Assembly: GCA_023525715.1 (NCBI GenBank)
Contig: CM042012.1
Span: 54,333,839 to 54,397,838 of the forward strand
DNA: 64,000 nt
Direction of reading: 5' to 3'
From: Cichorium intybus
Taxonomy: Eukaryota; Streptophyta; Magnoliopsida; Asterales; Asteraceae
Shown here piece after piece: positions 1 to 12,218 of the stretch; within the stretch, counting starts at the first letter, position 1, and each line of letters begins with the position of its first letter. A program made the translations under genes and the position numbers. Below the pieces are notes generated by a model. The model had not been told where the DNA came from. It made no database searches and saw nothing but the letters and a program-made list of their open reading frames with translations.

Positions 1-96
1 CACAAAAAGCAAGAATGCCACAGCATATATGATATAAAATCACCAAGAATAGGGCACAACAACGACTAAAATACTTGATATTACTAGGCGTTGTCA
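1..96 (-). repeat. End fragment of an Athila-like LTR
   Basis: About 75 bases here (roughly 23-96) are nearly the same as the LTR end at 40889-40972 and as the copies at 34028-34105 and 35650-35727. The shared stretch runs from the word CACAGCATATATGATATAAA to CTAGGCGTT. It is the U3 start of an Athila-like Ty3 LTR read on the minus strand. The rest of the LTR lies left of the window. Confidence 0.7.
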
Positions 97-982
97 GAAA
101 TCATCAAAGGTGAGTTCATACCCCTCATTTTCTCTTCTTTTTATATGTTTTAGGGAGATAATACAAGCTTACTAAAATGCATGTTTTGATCTTGAAAATA
201 TAACATGATATATGTGTTTGGTAAAAATGGTCATAAAGGTGCACTATTTTTTTCTTAACAAAAGACTTGGAAAACTTCCTTTCTAAAAAATGGTCATAAA
301 AACCTACTAGATTATATTTGTTAGACAAAATGTCTTGTAAAAGGTTTATATAACAAAAATAGTTTATTTTACGTAAATTGTCATTATTTGCATGAAAAAT
401 GACCATTTGTAAGTATTTGTCATTATTTTATAAAATGACTAAGTTTGATAAGTTGTCATCACTTTTATAAAATGACCACAACTAGTAAGTTGTTCTCATT
501 TTTATGAAAAATGGTTTTGTTTACTTTATGTTTATATTTAGTGCCTTAGATGTAAGAAAATGTATATTTACAAACATCTAGCATCTTTTAGGTATAACTA
601 CGTAAATACGACAAATACACTTATATAAATTATAATTGGTATAATTTATAGAACAAACTACGACATCACACAACAAATACGTATGAAAGATAATTATATA
701 GATAGATTATTATTTCATAATATAATTATCATGGACATTTTTTATAATTACAAATACAAAGGAGTTTCATTTATAAACAAAGATTTCATCACGTTGAACG
801 GTTATGTGAGACATTTTCTTCATCGTATTAAACGAAGTACAATGGTAAGTCCTGGATTATAACCTTAATCATTATGAGCGAGATAGTTGTGTATAGATCT
901 ATATGGGATTGACAATCCCCACCTATGGTTGTTCGCTACAACTATGACCGACGGGTCAAGGGTGACAAATGTCTTAACATTG
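97..982. other. AT-rich stretch, nothing recognised
   Basis: No convincing gene or complete repeat was seen. The short minus-strand open frame at 125-406 has no recognisable motif and a very AT-biased composition. The stretch separates two LTR pieces and is probably old TE DNA. Confidence 0.5.
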
Positions 983-1946
983 TGACGCCTGGAGAACGTC
1001 GTGTCAAGCCCACTCCATAGTCGGTAGCAGGGTTATAATAACTCACAAGTAACAGCAACGATTATCCATTGTTTAGGGAAAAACATCTTCACTTGGTTTT
1101 ATATAATTATAAAACTACATTTTTACACGTAATATAAGTAAAGAATTACTTATACATTTCAGTTTATGACTACAAAGTACATTTTATCAAGATTTAAAAA
1201 GTATGGTTTTACTTACACAATTCCAGTTTTATGGTTCTAAAACTACAATAACGTTTAAGAAAATATTGTTATTCTTGTCTACAAATACTTTGGGATTCAC
1301 TAAGGAAATACTGGTTTTCCCATTACAAAATCTTATGAACTCACCAACGTAATGTTGATAGTTTTAAAATAGATTGTATTCTCAGGTAATCATTAGTCGA
1401 GATTGACAAACTTTTGGATTGAGACGCAAAGACGTCACTCTTACTATTTTGTTTATCATACAAGTAATTAGATTTGAAACAATTAACATTTGGAACCTGT
1501 AACTTATCTAATTATAATGTATGATGGTTGTTATTTACTTATGCATCGATGTATTCAATTATTGCGATACTGTATGACGTTCCACCCTCAGAAGATTCCG
1601 CAGTTCGGTTTGTGGGTGTGACAAGTGGTATTCACACCGCGAGTCTACTCTTATCCCCGATTCCTTGTGCTTTTGAATTTCAAGTCGTTTCATATTACGC
1701 CTTTATCACATTCTCGACACTGCGAAGAAGTCTTTCCCGTGTTGCGAGCTTCTATTTATTGTTATCTTCGTTTCTTATCTCTAACTTAACCAACTTTTCA
1801 CTTAAAACCCTGTATTTTAGCCTAAATATTATACAAGACACTTTGCACTAAAAGTGAGTAATATTAGTCCTTTTATAACAATAAAAAAACTAAAACCCTA
1901 TCCAATAATGCGTAAAATATGCAATATCAAAGCGTGTTATCAAACA
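983..1946 (-). repeat. Probable Athila-like 3' LTR (minus strand)
   Basis: On the minus strand this begins TGTTTG directly after a polypurine tract (1947-1956, AAGTGTGGGG). It ends near 983, where the plus-strand word TGACGCCT followed by GTCGTG resembles the end of the LTR at 39985. The length of about 964 bp fits the 988-bp LTR of the related element on the right. The outer boundary is inferred from similarity, not from a target duplication. Confidence 0.5.
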
Positions 1947-3100
1947 CCCCACACTTGTGCTTTGCTTGTCCCTAAGCAAATAGAGCTTTTAAGAACTTGT
2001 ATCAAATACTCAAACTTTCTTGAAAATTCACAGTTTCAAAGTTTATTGCTATTTTAGAAGTTATTTAAAAATTTTATTTTTCCAAAAAATGTCTAGAATA
2101 CCTTTGAGATTCACGACACTCTAAAGAAATCTTGATTAAAAAGTTTCAATTACAACTTACTCGTTCAAATTCTAAAGGATGTTATGGAAATTCTATGACA
2201 TTCTGTGTTGTCCGTATAGCTGGTTGTCAACAACATTATCCCAGATCAGTTGACCCTAGGTAACGAGGTGAGGGAAAGCACCCTTTCATGTTTACCGAAC
2301 CGAACTACACATGCCAGTAATTGTATTTTCCCTCTTAAGTCCCAAACTTATGATATTTCCAAATCAACTATTTTTAACTTCTTAAACAGCTCAACTTATT
2401 TTAACTCAGTATAACATAAACCAACTATACATTATTTCTAGGAAAATACCGAATTACTAAAATTTTCAAAATTGTTCGTTTCAATGCTACAATTCACCTT
2501 TACTTTTTTAAATATGATAAAAATTTAAAATTTTCCTATAAAACTAATTTATATTTTTCGACTGTCCCACATCACACTTAAAACCATACAACATCCCCGT
2601 TTTATAAAAGAAAATTCAAGATAAAGTGAGAAAAAGAGTTACCCTTAGGACGTCGAAATGCTTGACTATTGGGATTGAATATAGGGAAATATCCAATAAA
2701 GAACCAATATTTTGGCTAATTTTATGAAAAAAATCCCAAATTAATTTTTATTAACAAAAAGGACAGAAAATCGGATATTGTTGGGATTTTTCCGTAAACT
2801 GTGCGAAAATATTAGGACTTTATTGAAGATAAAACATGTAATTTCTGTCCTTTTTATTAATAAAAATTAATTTGGGACTTTTTTGTTAATAAAAATAATT
2901 TGGGATTTTTTTCATAAACTGAGCCAAAATATTGGGACTTTAATGGAGAAATTGTCTTGAATATATGTCAAGGTTGATCGTATGTACCCAATTTGCTAGA
3001 TGACAATTCCAGAATGCGGCACAGCAGTAAATACGTCCTGGCATAACTCAAGTGTAGCGGTACTGTGACCCGACACTTGTGTGATGTTAATCTCCAAAAG
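1947..3100 (-). mobile_element. 3' internal region of an Athila-like Ty3 element
   Basis: After the polypurine tract this stretch is clearly related to 35728-36560 in the second Athila-like element. Shared words come in the same order, for example CCACACTTGTG, ATCCCAGA, ACACTTAAAACC and the CCCACACTTG-type end. It is non-coding on both strands. Within it, 2715-2770 and 2838-2925 form an imperfect inverted repeat that looks like a small hairpin insertion. The element is interrupted at 3101 by other repeats. Confidence 0.6.
2715..2925. repeat. Imperfect inverted repeat, hairpin-like insertion
   Basis: The word AATCCCAAATTAATTTTTAT near 2735 reappears as its reverse complement near 2860 and, shortened, near 2895. 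AAGGACAGAAA is likewise mirrored by TTTCTGTCCTTT. The right arm is itself partly duplicated. This could be a MITE, but no target duplication was identified. Confidence 0.4.
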
Positions 3101-4108
3101 TTTGGTGCACACAATCACATAGTTGGCTACTTATTATTTACACATGACAAATTCATCAAAAATAAAAGTTAAATATACAAATTTTACAAACTTTCTAAAC
3201 TAAAAATAAAAATAAAAGAAATTCAAAAGACAACTAGAAAAATGTACTGTCACTCGTCATCATGGTGATTTTCTGTAACATCCGTGTTTTGGGCCTAACA
3301 GAATTAGGCTAATTTGGTTAAATAAAGTTTTTAAAAATTTATAATGAATTCAGAAGCCTTTATTTAGCATAAAAGAACAAATGATTTTCTGAAAATTAAA
3401 ATGTTTCATAAGTTCAGGCCGGTCCATAAGTTTAAGTTTGGTGCACACAATCACATAGTTGGCTACTTACTATTTACACATGACAAATTCATCAAAAATA
3501 AAAGTTAAATATACAAATTTTACAAACTTTCTAAACTAAAAATAAAAATAAAAGAAATTCAAAAGAAAACTAGAAAAATGTACTGTCACTCGTCATCATG
3601 GTGATTTTCTGTAACATCCGTGGTTTGGGCCTAACAGAATTAGGCTAATTTGGTTAAATAAAGTTTTTAAAAATTTATAATGAATTCAGAAGCCTTTATT
3701 TAGCATAAAAGAACAAATGATTTCCTGAAAATTAAAATGTTTCATAAGTTCAGGGCCGGTCCATAAGTTTAAGTTTGGTGCACACAATCACATAGTTGGC
3801 TACTTACTATTTACACATGACAAATTCATCAAAAATAAAAGTTAAATATACAAATTTTACAAACTTTCTAAACTAAAAATAAAAATAAAAGAAATTCAAA
3901 AGACAACTAGAAAAATGTACTGTCACTCGTCATCATGGTGATTTTCTGTAACATCCGTGGTTTGGGCCTAACAGAATTAGGCTAATTTGGTTAAATAAAG
4001 TTTTTAAAAATTTATAATGAATTCAGAAGCCTTTATTTAGCATAAAAGAACAAATGATTTTCTGAAAATTAAAATGTTTCATAAGTTCAGGGCCGGTCCA
4101 TAAGTTTA
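3101..4108. repeat. Three-copy tandem repeat of 336-337 bp
   Basis: Copies start at 3101, 3437 and 3774 (word TTTGGTGCACACAATCACAT) and are almost identical. Copies 1 and 2 each end with the 8-bp hAT target site CATAAGTT plus the first ~20 bases of the hAT element (3415-3434 and 3751-3771). Only copy 3 runs on into the full element at 4088. The unit also contains TGTAACATCCGTG, a typical start of a Tekay-like Ty3 LTR, so the tandem repeat probably arose within an LTR. Confidence 0.9.
4080..4087. repeat. Target site duplication, left side of hAT element
   Basis: The sequence CATAAGTT is repeated exactly at 5389-5396. Eight base pairs is the standard target duplication length of hAT elements. 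Confidence 0.9.
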
Positions 4109-5388
4109 TCATGTCCTGGGCGATGAAGCTTACTAATGCCCCTATATTTAGACCTAACAATATAAAACATATATTTATTAAATAATAATGAAAAAACATT
4201 TTTTATTATAAAAAATTTATACAATCTAAAACTTGAAAACATGAGATAAAATGATATTTTCATGCATTTTTTGAAGCAAAAGTTCAATTATCATATTGTA
4301 GTCAACACTTGCTAAAAACCGAACTTCAACACTTAGAATGCCTCCTTCGGTATATCTTGAGCCATCATTTTGTTCTTTCCATTCTATAACAACACTTTTG
4401 GACTTTGCTTAAATTACCATTTATCCACCAAAATAAGAATCATAGAAAGGTCCTGGTGAATGACAAAACCGAACCCAAGTTTTTGAGAAGAGAAGACTAG
4501 AAATCAGATTCAAATGTGAAAAACCAGACTCAAAATAGGAGAATTAGAACTACAGAAAAATCATCATACCCCACTTGAAGCAATTGCTAATTTCGAACTC
4601 AAATACCTGGAGTGTAGTTCAAAACCGAAATCAGTCTGCAAACCAAAACCAAAATCAGAAACACAGCCACTGATATGAGTTTGCAATTCAAAACCAGAAA
4701 ATTCATAAAATCTATAATCTGATTTGAGTCTTGAACTCAAATCGAATCTGAAAACTGAAATCACTCGACACTCAAATCATAAAACCGAAATTAGAATTGT
4801 GATTGTCTGATTAAGTCTTTGAACTACCAAAATCAGAAATCCAAAATCACTCGAATCAGAAAAGTTGAATACCGAAAAAATCAACATAAATACCTGGAAA
4901 GGAGTTCGTATCAACTATCAAGTCCAAACCGGAATCAAAAATTCAGAATTGTGATTGAGTCTTCAAACTACAAACCAAAATCAGAATAATGGTGAATCAA
5001 TTGATCGACAAGCAAAACAAAACAAGTTTCGTTTGAATGATGAATCTGATTTTGAGCGAATGATGAAATCGTTAATAGCATTACAGATTAATGGTGTTTA
5101 ATTCAACGGATATGACTCCTCGATCTCTGCACTTTCGGTTTAATTGTTTCCCATTTCCAAGGCGACGATTTCAGTCGCTATTATTCCCGCCTGCACTTTC
5201 GCTTCTCGCTTCAAGCCGTACTCGTGAAATTTGGATTACCGATTGGGAATGACTATGGACTTATGAATTGGACATTAGTTTTTGGGCCATCATATATATA
5301 TGGTATAAATGGACCAGATCTTATGATGCCCCTTTTTTGTGCTGCCCTGGGCTTAGGCCCAGCTCGCCCATGTATTGGGTCGGCTCTG
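4088..5388. mobile_element. Non-autonomous hAT-like DNA transposon, 1301 bp
   Basis: The left end is CAGGGCCGGTCC and the right end, read on the other strand, is CAGAGCCGACCC. These are short imperfect terminal inverted repeats of the hAT type. They are flanked by a perfect 8-bp duplication (CATAAGTT). The inside is AT-rich, has no transposase, and contains a loose repetition of AAACCGAAATCA-type words between 4480 and 4990. It is therefore a non-autonomous copy. Confidence 0.88.
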
Positions 5389-5396
5389 CATAAGTT

Positions 5397-8300
5397 GTTG
5401 CTGGCGTTAATATTTTCCTCAAATAAGAATTTATACATTTATTTCTCATATTACCATTTCCATTATTTATAAATTAGTAATTTGTCAAATAAGAAATTGC
5501 TACTTTCACAATAAATTTCATGATTATAATAATGATGACATAGTTATATGTGGTGAATTCAGTTTTATAAACTTTCAATAATTTTAACTAGCATCACTTT
5601 GATGACTTAAAGTATATGCGGTATATGTCTTAATAGGATAACATATAATCGGAAGGGTATTTTAGTAATTTCATATATAAGAGTTAAAAGAAAGAGGCGT
5701 ATTGGTAATTTCACATAATGTGACAAATAGTTAAATGGAGGGTAAATTGGTAATTTCCTGATCATTCACCTATTGGATGAACACTAGTGCATGTTCCACG
5801 TTCTGGTAACATTTCAGCTCAGTGAGTGTGTGCGGGATGTATTCCTCAGAGTTGGAGAGGCGTTAGAGAGAGAGATAGGGAAAGAATGCCAAAGAGAGAG
5901 ATCACTGGGCGGTCTGAGGGTTCCGGTCACCTTCTTTGAATCTTTGGTGACTCCGGCAGTGAAGCAAATACATCAGAGAGAGGGAGGTAAAGATAGAGAG
6001 AGTAATCTAGTGAGAATGAAGTGGGTCCGACTAAAGAAATTAAACAAGCCATGGCTGCGGGAAGTTGAGCTTCGATTGTGAGTGATGAAGTCTCCGGCGA
6101 AGCAGGTGCAGCCCCGGTTGAGCAGGGGTTCGGACAACACCCGTTTTCCCAAAGAAGGTTGCATATCCGATGAAATGGGAACAACCCCAAGAGAACGTAG
6201 TGATCGTATTATGGGCGGGGTTGCCCTCTTGGGTTTCCGATGTTGCTTGTTTGCAGGAAGAGAGGGACCAACGAATCTGAATCCAATGGTATGCGTTCAA
6301 GATGGTCACGAGAGCTCGGCCCGGTAAGAGAGTCGTGACGGGGCTGGAACACCGTCACCAGTTAAGAGCGTATCGTCGAAGAAGAAGGAGGCTGTGGTTG
6401 TGTTTCTTGACGCGTTTGCAACCAATGGATGTGAGTGGGAGTGTGTTTCTTGACACGTGGGACAATCGTCCATAAACACCACCAGATGGGTTATGCACGG
6501 TGGAGGGAGGCGGCTGCACGACTGGAGAGAGGTGGTGTTCCCGCCTGTTGACAATTCCAGTGAGGGGCTTGGTGGTCGATGGTTTCAAGTTTCACGAGAG
6601 AAAAAGAGTAAGAAGGGTAGTGGCGGATGGAGTTCTGTTCGCCGGGTACGCTGGAGCGGCCGGTGGCGATTAGCGGCGGCAATGGCATCGGAGGAGGATA
6701 GACGGCACCAGAATCTTGAGTTGCCGGCTGATCGCTTGGAAGGGACGAATACGTTAGGGTACGTTGACTTTTTTGACTGCCCTCGTTAGGTCTAATGCAT
6801 AATTGGGTATGTGGTTTGAGATTCAATTGTTGGGCTACCTTACCTCTCAAATGCTAACATGATTTCCTTATAATTGGATCAGATCTTCGATTTTGGTGGG
6901 TTAAGTTATATAACTTTGGTAGGCCAATTTATGTCATAATACCTATATTGGGCTTTTTGCTAATGAGCTCAATACTACTAGATTTTATAATTTACACCTA
7001 AACCTTTGGCTTCATCAGTTGACTAAGTGGATTTCAGGATTTTATTCCATCAAATAGTTATCTAAGATGTAAATTTTTAATTAAATGTGATTTAAATCAG
7101 TTATTGGGAATAACCTAGGTTTTATGCCACAAAAACGTATTTTAGAATATGAGGCCTTTTGGGTATAACCTTATTGAACAAAAGAAGTGACATATAAAAT
7201 ATTGCGATTCAAGTGATGAGCCGCTTAAGATGATTATGAGACTGAATGATTTAACTTAGTCCTATTTAACTTAGTCCTCATAAGTTTAAGGATTAGATGA
7301 GACCTTAAGTAAGTTTGGGAAATGATGGCATCTCTTGGTCACGTATTAATTTTTTTATATGACTGAATCATAGGGAAAATTGGAGGTTGAACAAATGTTG
7401 TCTAAGATTTGACATTTTCAGACATGAGGATATTTTTGGATTACTGTTGACTTTTTCAGTCAACACTGATGTGAGTTTACCGGGAGTATATACTATTATC
7501 TTTTGTGTGTTATCAACTATTTTCATGCATGATTTTATGTGCTAATTGTTATATGAGTACTATATGTGCATTGCATGAAATGAGTCATTTTAAATATGTT
7601 TTCAAATAAAGACTATGAGGTTTTTTTAAAGGTGTTTTGAGCATCCTATTGTGCATTGCATTTCATATAAGATGAGATTGACTGTGTAAACATTGAGAAC
7701 GAGTTTTGCCCTTTTCTCAATTAAAGAGGGTGATGAGATGTTATGAGTTTTGTCATTCTCTAAAATAAAAAGGATGAGGAGACGTTTTTCCCGACAATAG
7801 GGAACCGCATGAGGGAGTTGCTAACCCTCATGGGGCTAGTGTGATGGCCACTAGTCCTAGTTTTACATATACGGGGATCAAGTGACATGCTTTGTGCGTG
7901 TCATTTATGAACTTAGGTAGGTGTCATTGTGGTGAGTTGGACTTTTATGAGATGGACATGGGTTGGGATAGTTGCATCATGCATTGCATTGCATTTCATA
8001 ACTATCCAATTTGAGTAAATCTTTATGATGTTTTAAACAACTTTTGAAGTGTGTATCAAAACTGTTTTTGGCGGTTTGTCCCTAGTGTGGTGGTTACACT
8101 GCCCACTCTGAATGTGTTAACCTCGGGTAAGCTCACTAGGCATTTTAATTGTCTAACTTATTTTGATGTGTACTCAAGTTGAGAGGTTTTGAAGATTTTA
8201 GAGGAGCTTAATGTTTAGAAGGCCACGGATTGTGTGGTTCCGTTTAAGCTGTGTGATGGTAGTTGAATTGTAACAACCTCACTGCTTTATAAACTAAACT

Positions 8301-8520
8301 GGTTTATCTAAAGTGGGACCAAATGATGTTTCCGCAACTTAAACCCTGAATTATTTCTCAATAAATCCCATGCGTTTTAAAACGGTTTTGAATGAAAAAT
8401 GACTTGTATGAAGATGTTGAATTTAAAATTTTCACTTAAGGATGATTTTTGAATAATGATGATAAATCATGGGTTAAAATGATGTTTTTATGAAAAGCCT
8501 TAAGCGAGGGTGTTTCAGTA
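5397..8520. other. Unassigned stretch, probably degenerate retrotransposon DNA
   Basis: 5397-5790 continues the flank of the hAT insertion. 5791-6790 is richer in G+C, with overlapping short open frames on both strands. None has a recognisable domain or a sensible start, so I call no gene. 6800-8500 is non-coding and has the look of a Ty3 LTR or leader: CATGCATTGCATTGCATTTC repeats, a TGTAACAACCTCAC word at 8270, and CTCGGGTAAGCTCACTAG near 8125. No ends or target duplications could be fixed. Confidence 0.4.
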
Positions 8521-9540
8521 TCTGAGGGTCCGACACCGTCTGGATCAGCCAAAGGGAATGGTGGCATATCCTAGATCCCAAGATGTAGCATGAGAATGCA
8601 CTAGCTCTCAGCTAGCGACCTGTACTTAGCCTCTAACATGGTTACCACCACTGTCAGATCTCGCAACATATCCTGGATGTTAGCAGGCTACTGCTCAGCC
8701 TGTGCTGGTGGCTGAATCGGTGGTATAGGCTGCTCGACCCTCCTCCTCTTTTGGGGACCGGCCTAAGGAGCCTCTACCTCCTCGGCTCCTGGAGCGACCG
8801 ATGCGATGGCTGGCACTGACTCATGCTGTCCTGTCCCCTCTAAGACTCGTACAACTATCATAATCTCCAAAAATGGTACCTTAGCTCGGCGTACCTAAGC
8901 GACGACATGCGTAAGAATCCCGAAAGACCTGGCGATTTACGTGATGTAATGGCCCCCCGTCATCGGGATCCCGATCCTCGGCCCCTTCCCCTTGCAGGTC
9001 AGGAAAGTCGCCAGAGTATGCGCTAGGTGAAGAAAGCTTATGGGGTCGATGATCACCAACATATAGAACATGTCCTCCCGCGATACTTTCTCACCACCCG
9101 ACGAAGAGAGATCGTGGAAGTGATGATCCGATGGAGGACTCTGTGAAGAGGAGAGCAAATCTTTCACTCCTTGGCGCTCCCAGGAAAGTAGTGATCGTTG
9201 GACATCTACGCCCAAAAGACCTCATCTAGAGCCCGCTTCAGCTGCCTCGGAAGACAAGCCTCCATAAAAGCTGGGAAGTGAACGTTGTTCAGTTCCTCCA
9301 GTGTTTAGATGCCAGCACGCCTGTCAAACTCTCGAATTGTGCATGGGCAGCTCTGTCTGCTCAGTAGAAATGTCACTTGGCGGTCTGCTGGGTCGTCATC
9401 CTCGGGAGTATAGTGACATGTCGAGTAAAACTCGAGTATGAGCCCCTAATACGAAATGTCGTCGTCTATCCCCATCAGCCCCTCCCATCCTCGACAGGTG
9501 AAGGTGTGGGCCCCACATGGGCTTGTCTAGGTATGGTGGA
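8521..9540 (-). pseudogene. Decayed Athila ORF1-type protein gene
   Basis: Read on the minus strand in shifting frames, this matches the better preserved relic at 36693-37833. Shared features are a segment with GGEKVSREDMFYM, then a leucine/proline-rich part (9000-9080), then a C-terminal coiled-coil part (8600-8800) rich in Q, E and L. The longest open piece is 8937-9215 (92 aa). Several stops and frame changes break it. The Athila ORF1 family (Pfam 'ATHILA ORF-1') is my identification by recognition. It probably belongs to the same element as the LTR at 983-1946, now split by insertions. Confidence 0.6.
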
Positions 9541-9589
9541 GTAGTCGCAGAAGCTAGTTCGGTAACCAGTTTCGGAATAGGAACTTATG

Positions 9590-10072
9590 ATTTTTTATTT
9601 CTTAATAATTTTTCTTATTATTTGTATTTAATCGGATGCGATTAAACTATTTTATTCACATATGATGAAAACTTGTTATTCACATGTGATTAGACCATGA
9701 TATTCACATGTGATTAGAACTTGTTACTTACATAGAATATGCACACATCAAATTTTTTATTTTTTTAATAATTGTTTTTATTATATGTATTCATTCACAT
9801 GTGACTAAACATTGTTATTCACATATAATTAAGTTATTCACATGTGATTAAACCCTATTATTCACATGTGATAAAACATGTTATGCACATGCGAATATAC
9901 ACATACCGAATTTTTTTTCTTAATAATTTTTCTTATTATTTGTATTTAATCGCATGCGATTAAATCAATTTATTCACATATGATTAAAACATATTATTCA
10001 CATGTGATTAGACCATGATATTCACATGTAATTAGAACTTGTTATTTACATGTGAATATGCACATATCAAAT

Positions 10073-10073
<1 letters not shown>
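9590..10073. repeat. Minisatellite built on TTATTCACATGTGATTAAAAC
   Basis: Roughly 21-23 bp units containing the palindrome CACATGTG recur about fifteen times with substitutions (CATATGTG, CACATATG, CGATTAAA). A larger duplication is also visible: 9590-9760 is repeated at 9910-10070, including the word TTAATAATTTTTCTTATTAT. It has no coding content. Confidence 0.75.

Positions 10074-10161
<88 letters not shown>
10074..10161. repeat. (TA)n microsatellite left of the Copia element
   Basis: A pure TA run of about 88 bp ends exactly where the Copia LTR begins. The right LTR is also followed by TA repeats, so the element inserted into a TA microsatellite and its target duplication cannot be told apart. 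Confidence 0.95.
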
Positions 10162-10166
<5 letters not shown>

Positions 10167-10933
10167 GATTAGGTGTCTAAGCCATGACTTATAATTGTAT
10201 TTATCTTATGAATAAAAGCAAAGTCCATTTGGGTTGCCCTCATAGATGGAGGATAGATGTATAGTTCAGTAGAGAGAATAGTTAATTTATTAATTGTATA
10301 ATAAATCAATAGAAAATATATACATGGTTTGTTAATATATTTAAGTGTTAATATATTAATTAGAAACTATAATAATTAATTAAGATTTAATCTAGAATTA
10401 ATTGGATTTAATTTAGTGATTAAATTAATTAATTAAAAGGTGCAGGGACTGGTTTGGCATTTATTCAATAGTTGAATAACTGGCCGGTAATAACTTGGGG
10501 CAAAGTTGGCGCCACCCTGGAGACTCCTCCAGGGTTTTGACGAAACCCTAATTAGGGTTTTGGGGAGTCTGGTCCAAGTGGCCAAAAGCCTTGTCCACTT
10601 GGAGGCTTTCTAGGGTTTTAGGTGTAACCCTAGGAGGCTATATAAGGAACCCCCTGGGTGCCCTAAATCCCACGCCTCCCTCTCTCTGGAATTACTCTGC
10701 TGGACTGATTCTTCCATCACTTGGGTGTGACTTGCATTTGAGGCATGATTCTTTTGCTGCTTGCTTAAAGGATCATAAGATTAAAGGTTGGGTTTTCTTA
10801 ATTCATCTTTAGAATTGAATTGTATCCTTTAGGTTTTTAGTTCTAATCTTCATAGAAGAAAACATAGATCATATTAGGGTTGCATGTGAACCATAGGTAT
10901 TTTTGTGTTCATTGCTTGCATAGAAACCCTTCA
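10162..10933 (+). repeat. Copia 5' LTR
   Basis: This runs from TGTTGG to TTCA directly before the primer binding site. A TATA-like GGCTATATAAGG at 10636-10647 is a plausible promoter; transcripts would then start about 30 bp downstream. The short frame at 10591-10812 is only LTR sequence read through. Confidence 0.95.
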
Positions 10934-10948
10934 GTGGTGTCAGAGCTT
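10934..10948 (+). other. Primer binding site (initiator tRNA-Met type)
   Basis: The bases GTGGTGTCAGAGC lie just after the LTR. They match the usual plant Copia primer site TGGTATCAGAGC with one change, and are complementary to the 3' end of initiator tRNA-Met. Confidence 0.85.
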
Positions 10949-12218
10949 AGGCTGTTTTCTTGTGAATTGATTTGAACTGCTTGAGATCTGTTCTTGCCTT
11001 GAGCTATTTTGCGAAAATACCTCCTTGGGAGGCTTGAAAGTCGACGGCTTGGCTAGGGTTTCCTAACCCTAGCCGCCATGCCCTAATGGTCCCCTTAGAT
11101 TGCTTGATTTGCTTGCCATAATTATGTGTTGTTATTTTTGGTAATAAGATCAATTAAAATAACTTGAACCCTTCTTGTTTTGGCTTGTAAATTTCGAGAA
11201 TCACAAGGACCAATACAGATAAATTAATTTGATTAATTTGGTAATCTGTAACCTAGATTTAATTAGTTTAATTAATTGATTAATTAAAAGACCAATTAAA
11301 TCAGTTTAAAGAATTAATTAAAATTTTCAAAAAAATTAGTATAATTTGCGAAAATTAGTATTAAATTAATTCTAAAATATTTTAATGAGATTAAAATATA
11401 TCTTATATATATTTATGATTAAAAGTTAATTTAATATATATAAGAAAATTGGTTAGTCTACCGTTAGTAGGCCTCATTCACAAAACTGTCCTATAAAGAG
11501 GGTATAAGGCGACTGACTATAAAATGTTAGGGTAATGGGTATCTACTCTTACCCACCGCTCTCCTAGTCAGTCGAGTGTCGTTAGCCGAACGGGTATGAT
11601 AGAACCGCTAAGCCTCTTAAAAGTATAATGCTATAATTGAAAGTACTAGAACCCTAAAACAAATCCCAATCTAGTTACTTTAAGTTAAAAAAATGTGAAT
11701 TGGTGTTAATCCATGAAATTGTACATTGCACCTTGTGGAACGTTGGTGGAGCGTGTGTGGTTTACCGGCACGCTAACTGGGGTCCGCAATGAGTCGCGAT
11801 GGGTTTCTTGATTTTGTCATTATTAACGGAGCGTGTGTGGATTACCGGTACGTTAATTAGAGATGACAATTGACTGCAAGAGTACCAAGCAATTTGCATG
11901 GTTATTCACACCCGGTTTGTGATCCTCGGTATCCCAGTCACAAACAGCGGGGCATTCCCGAGATTAAAACATGCTATCGAACAGTTCGGTAAATCTCAAT
12001 GAAACTAGGAATTCCATTATAATATGATTATGTTTCCGCGGTGGAATTGGTTGAATCGTTATTCGCCTACCTTATAAAATTTACAATATTGATTACGGCA
12101 ACTCTTTTCGGTATTGTAGATCGTTATTGTAGGATCCTAGCCTTATATTTGTTCTTGGGTGAATATAAGGATTATTATTATTATTATATCTAATTAAAAC
12201 TACCTTCTTCTTGTTCAG
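10949..12218 (+). other. Copia leader, non-coding
   Basis: About 1.27 kb separates the primer site from gag. It holds two related words GGAGCGTGTGTGG (11747 and 11828), each followed by TTACCGG, an internal repeat of about 80 bp spacing. No protein-coding frame was seen. Confidence 0.7.

Noticed and set aside
5791..6850. Cluster of short frames on both strands in a G+C-richer stretch
   Set aside because: Frames overlap on both strands, have no domain or splice logic, and lie between TE pieces. I could not support a gene.
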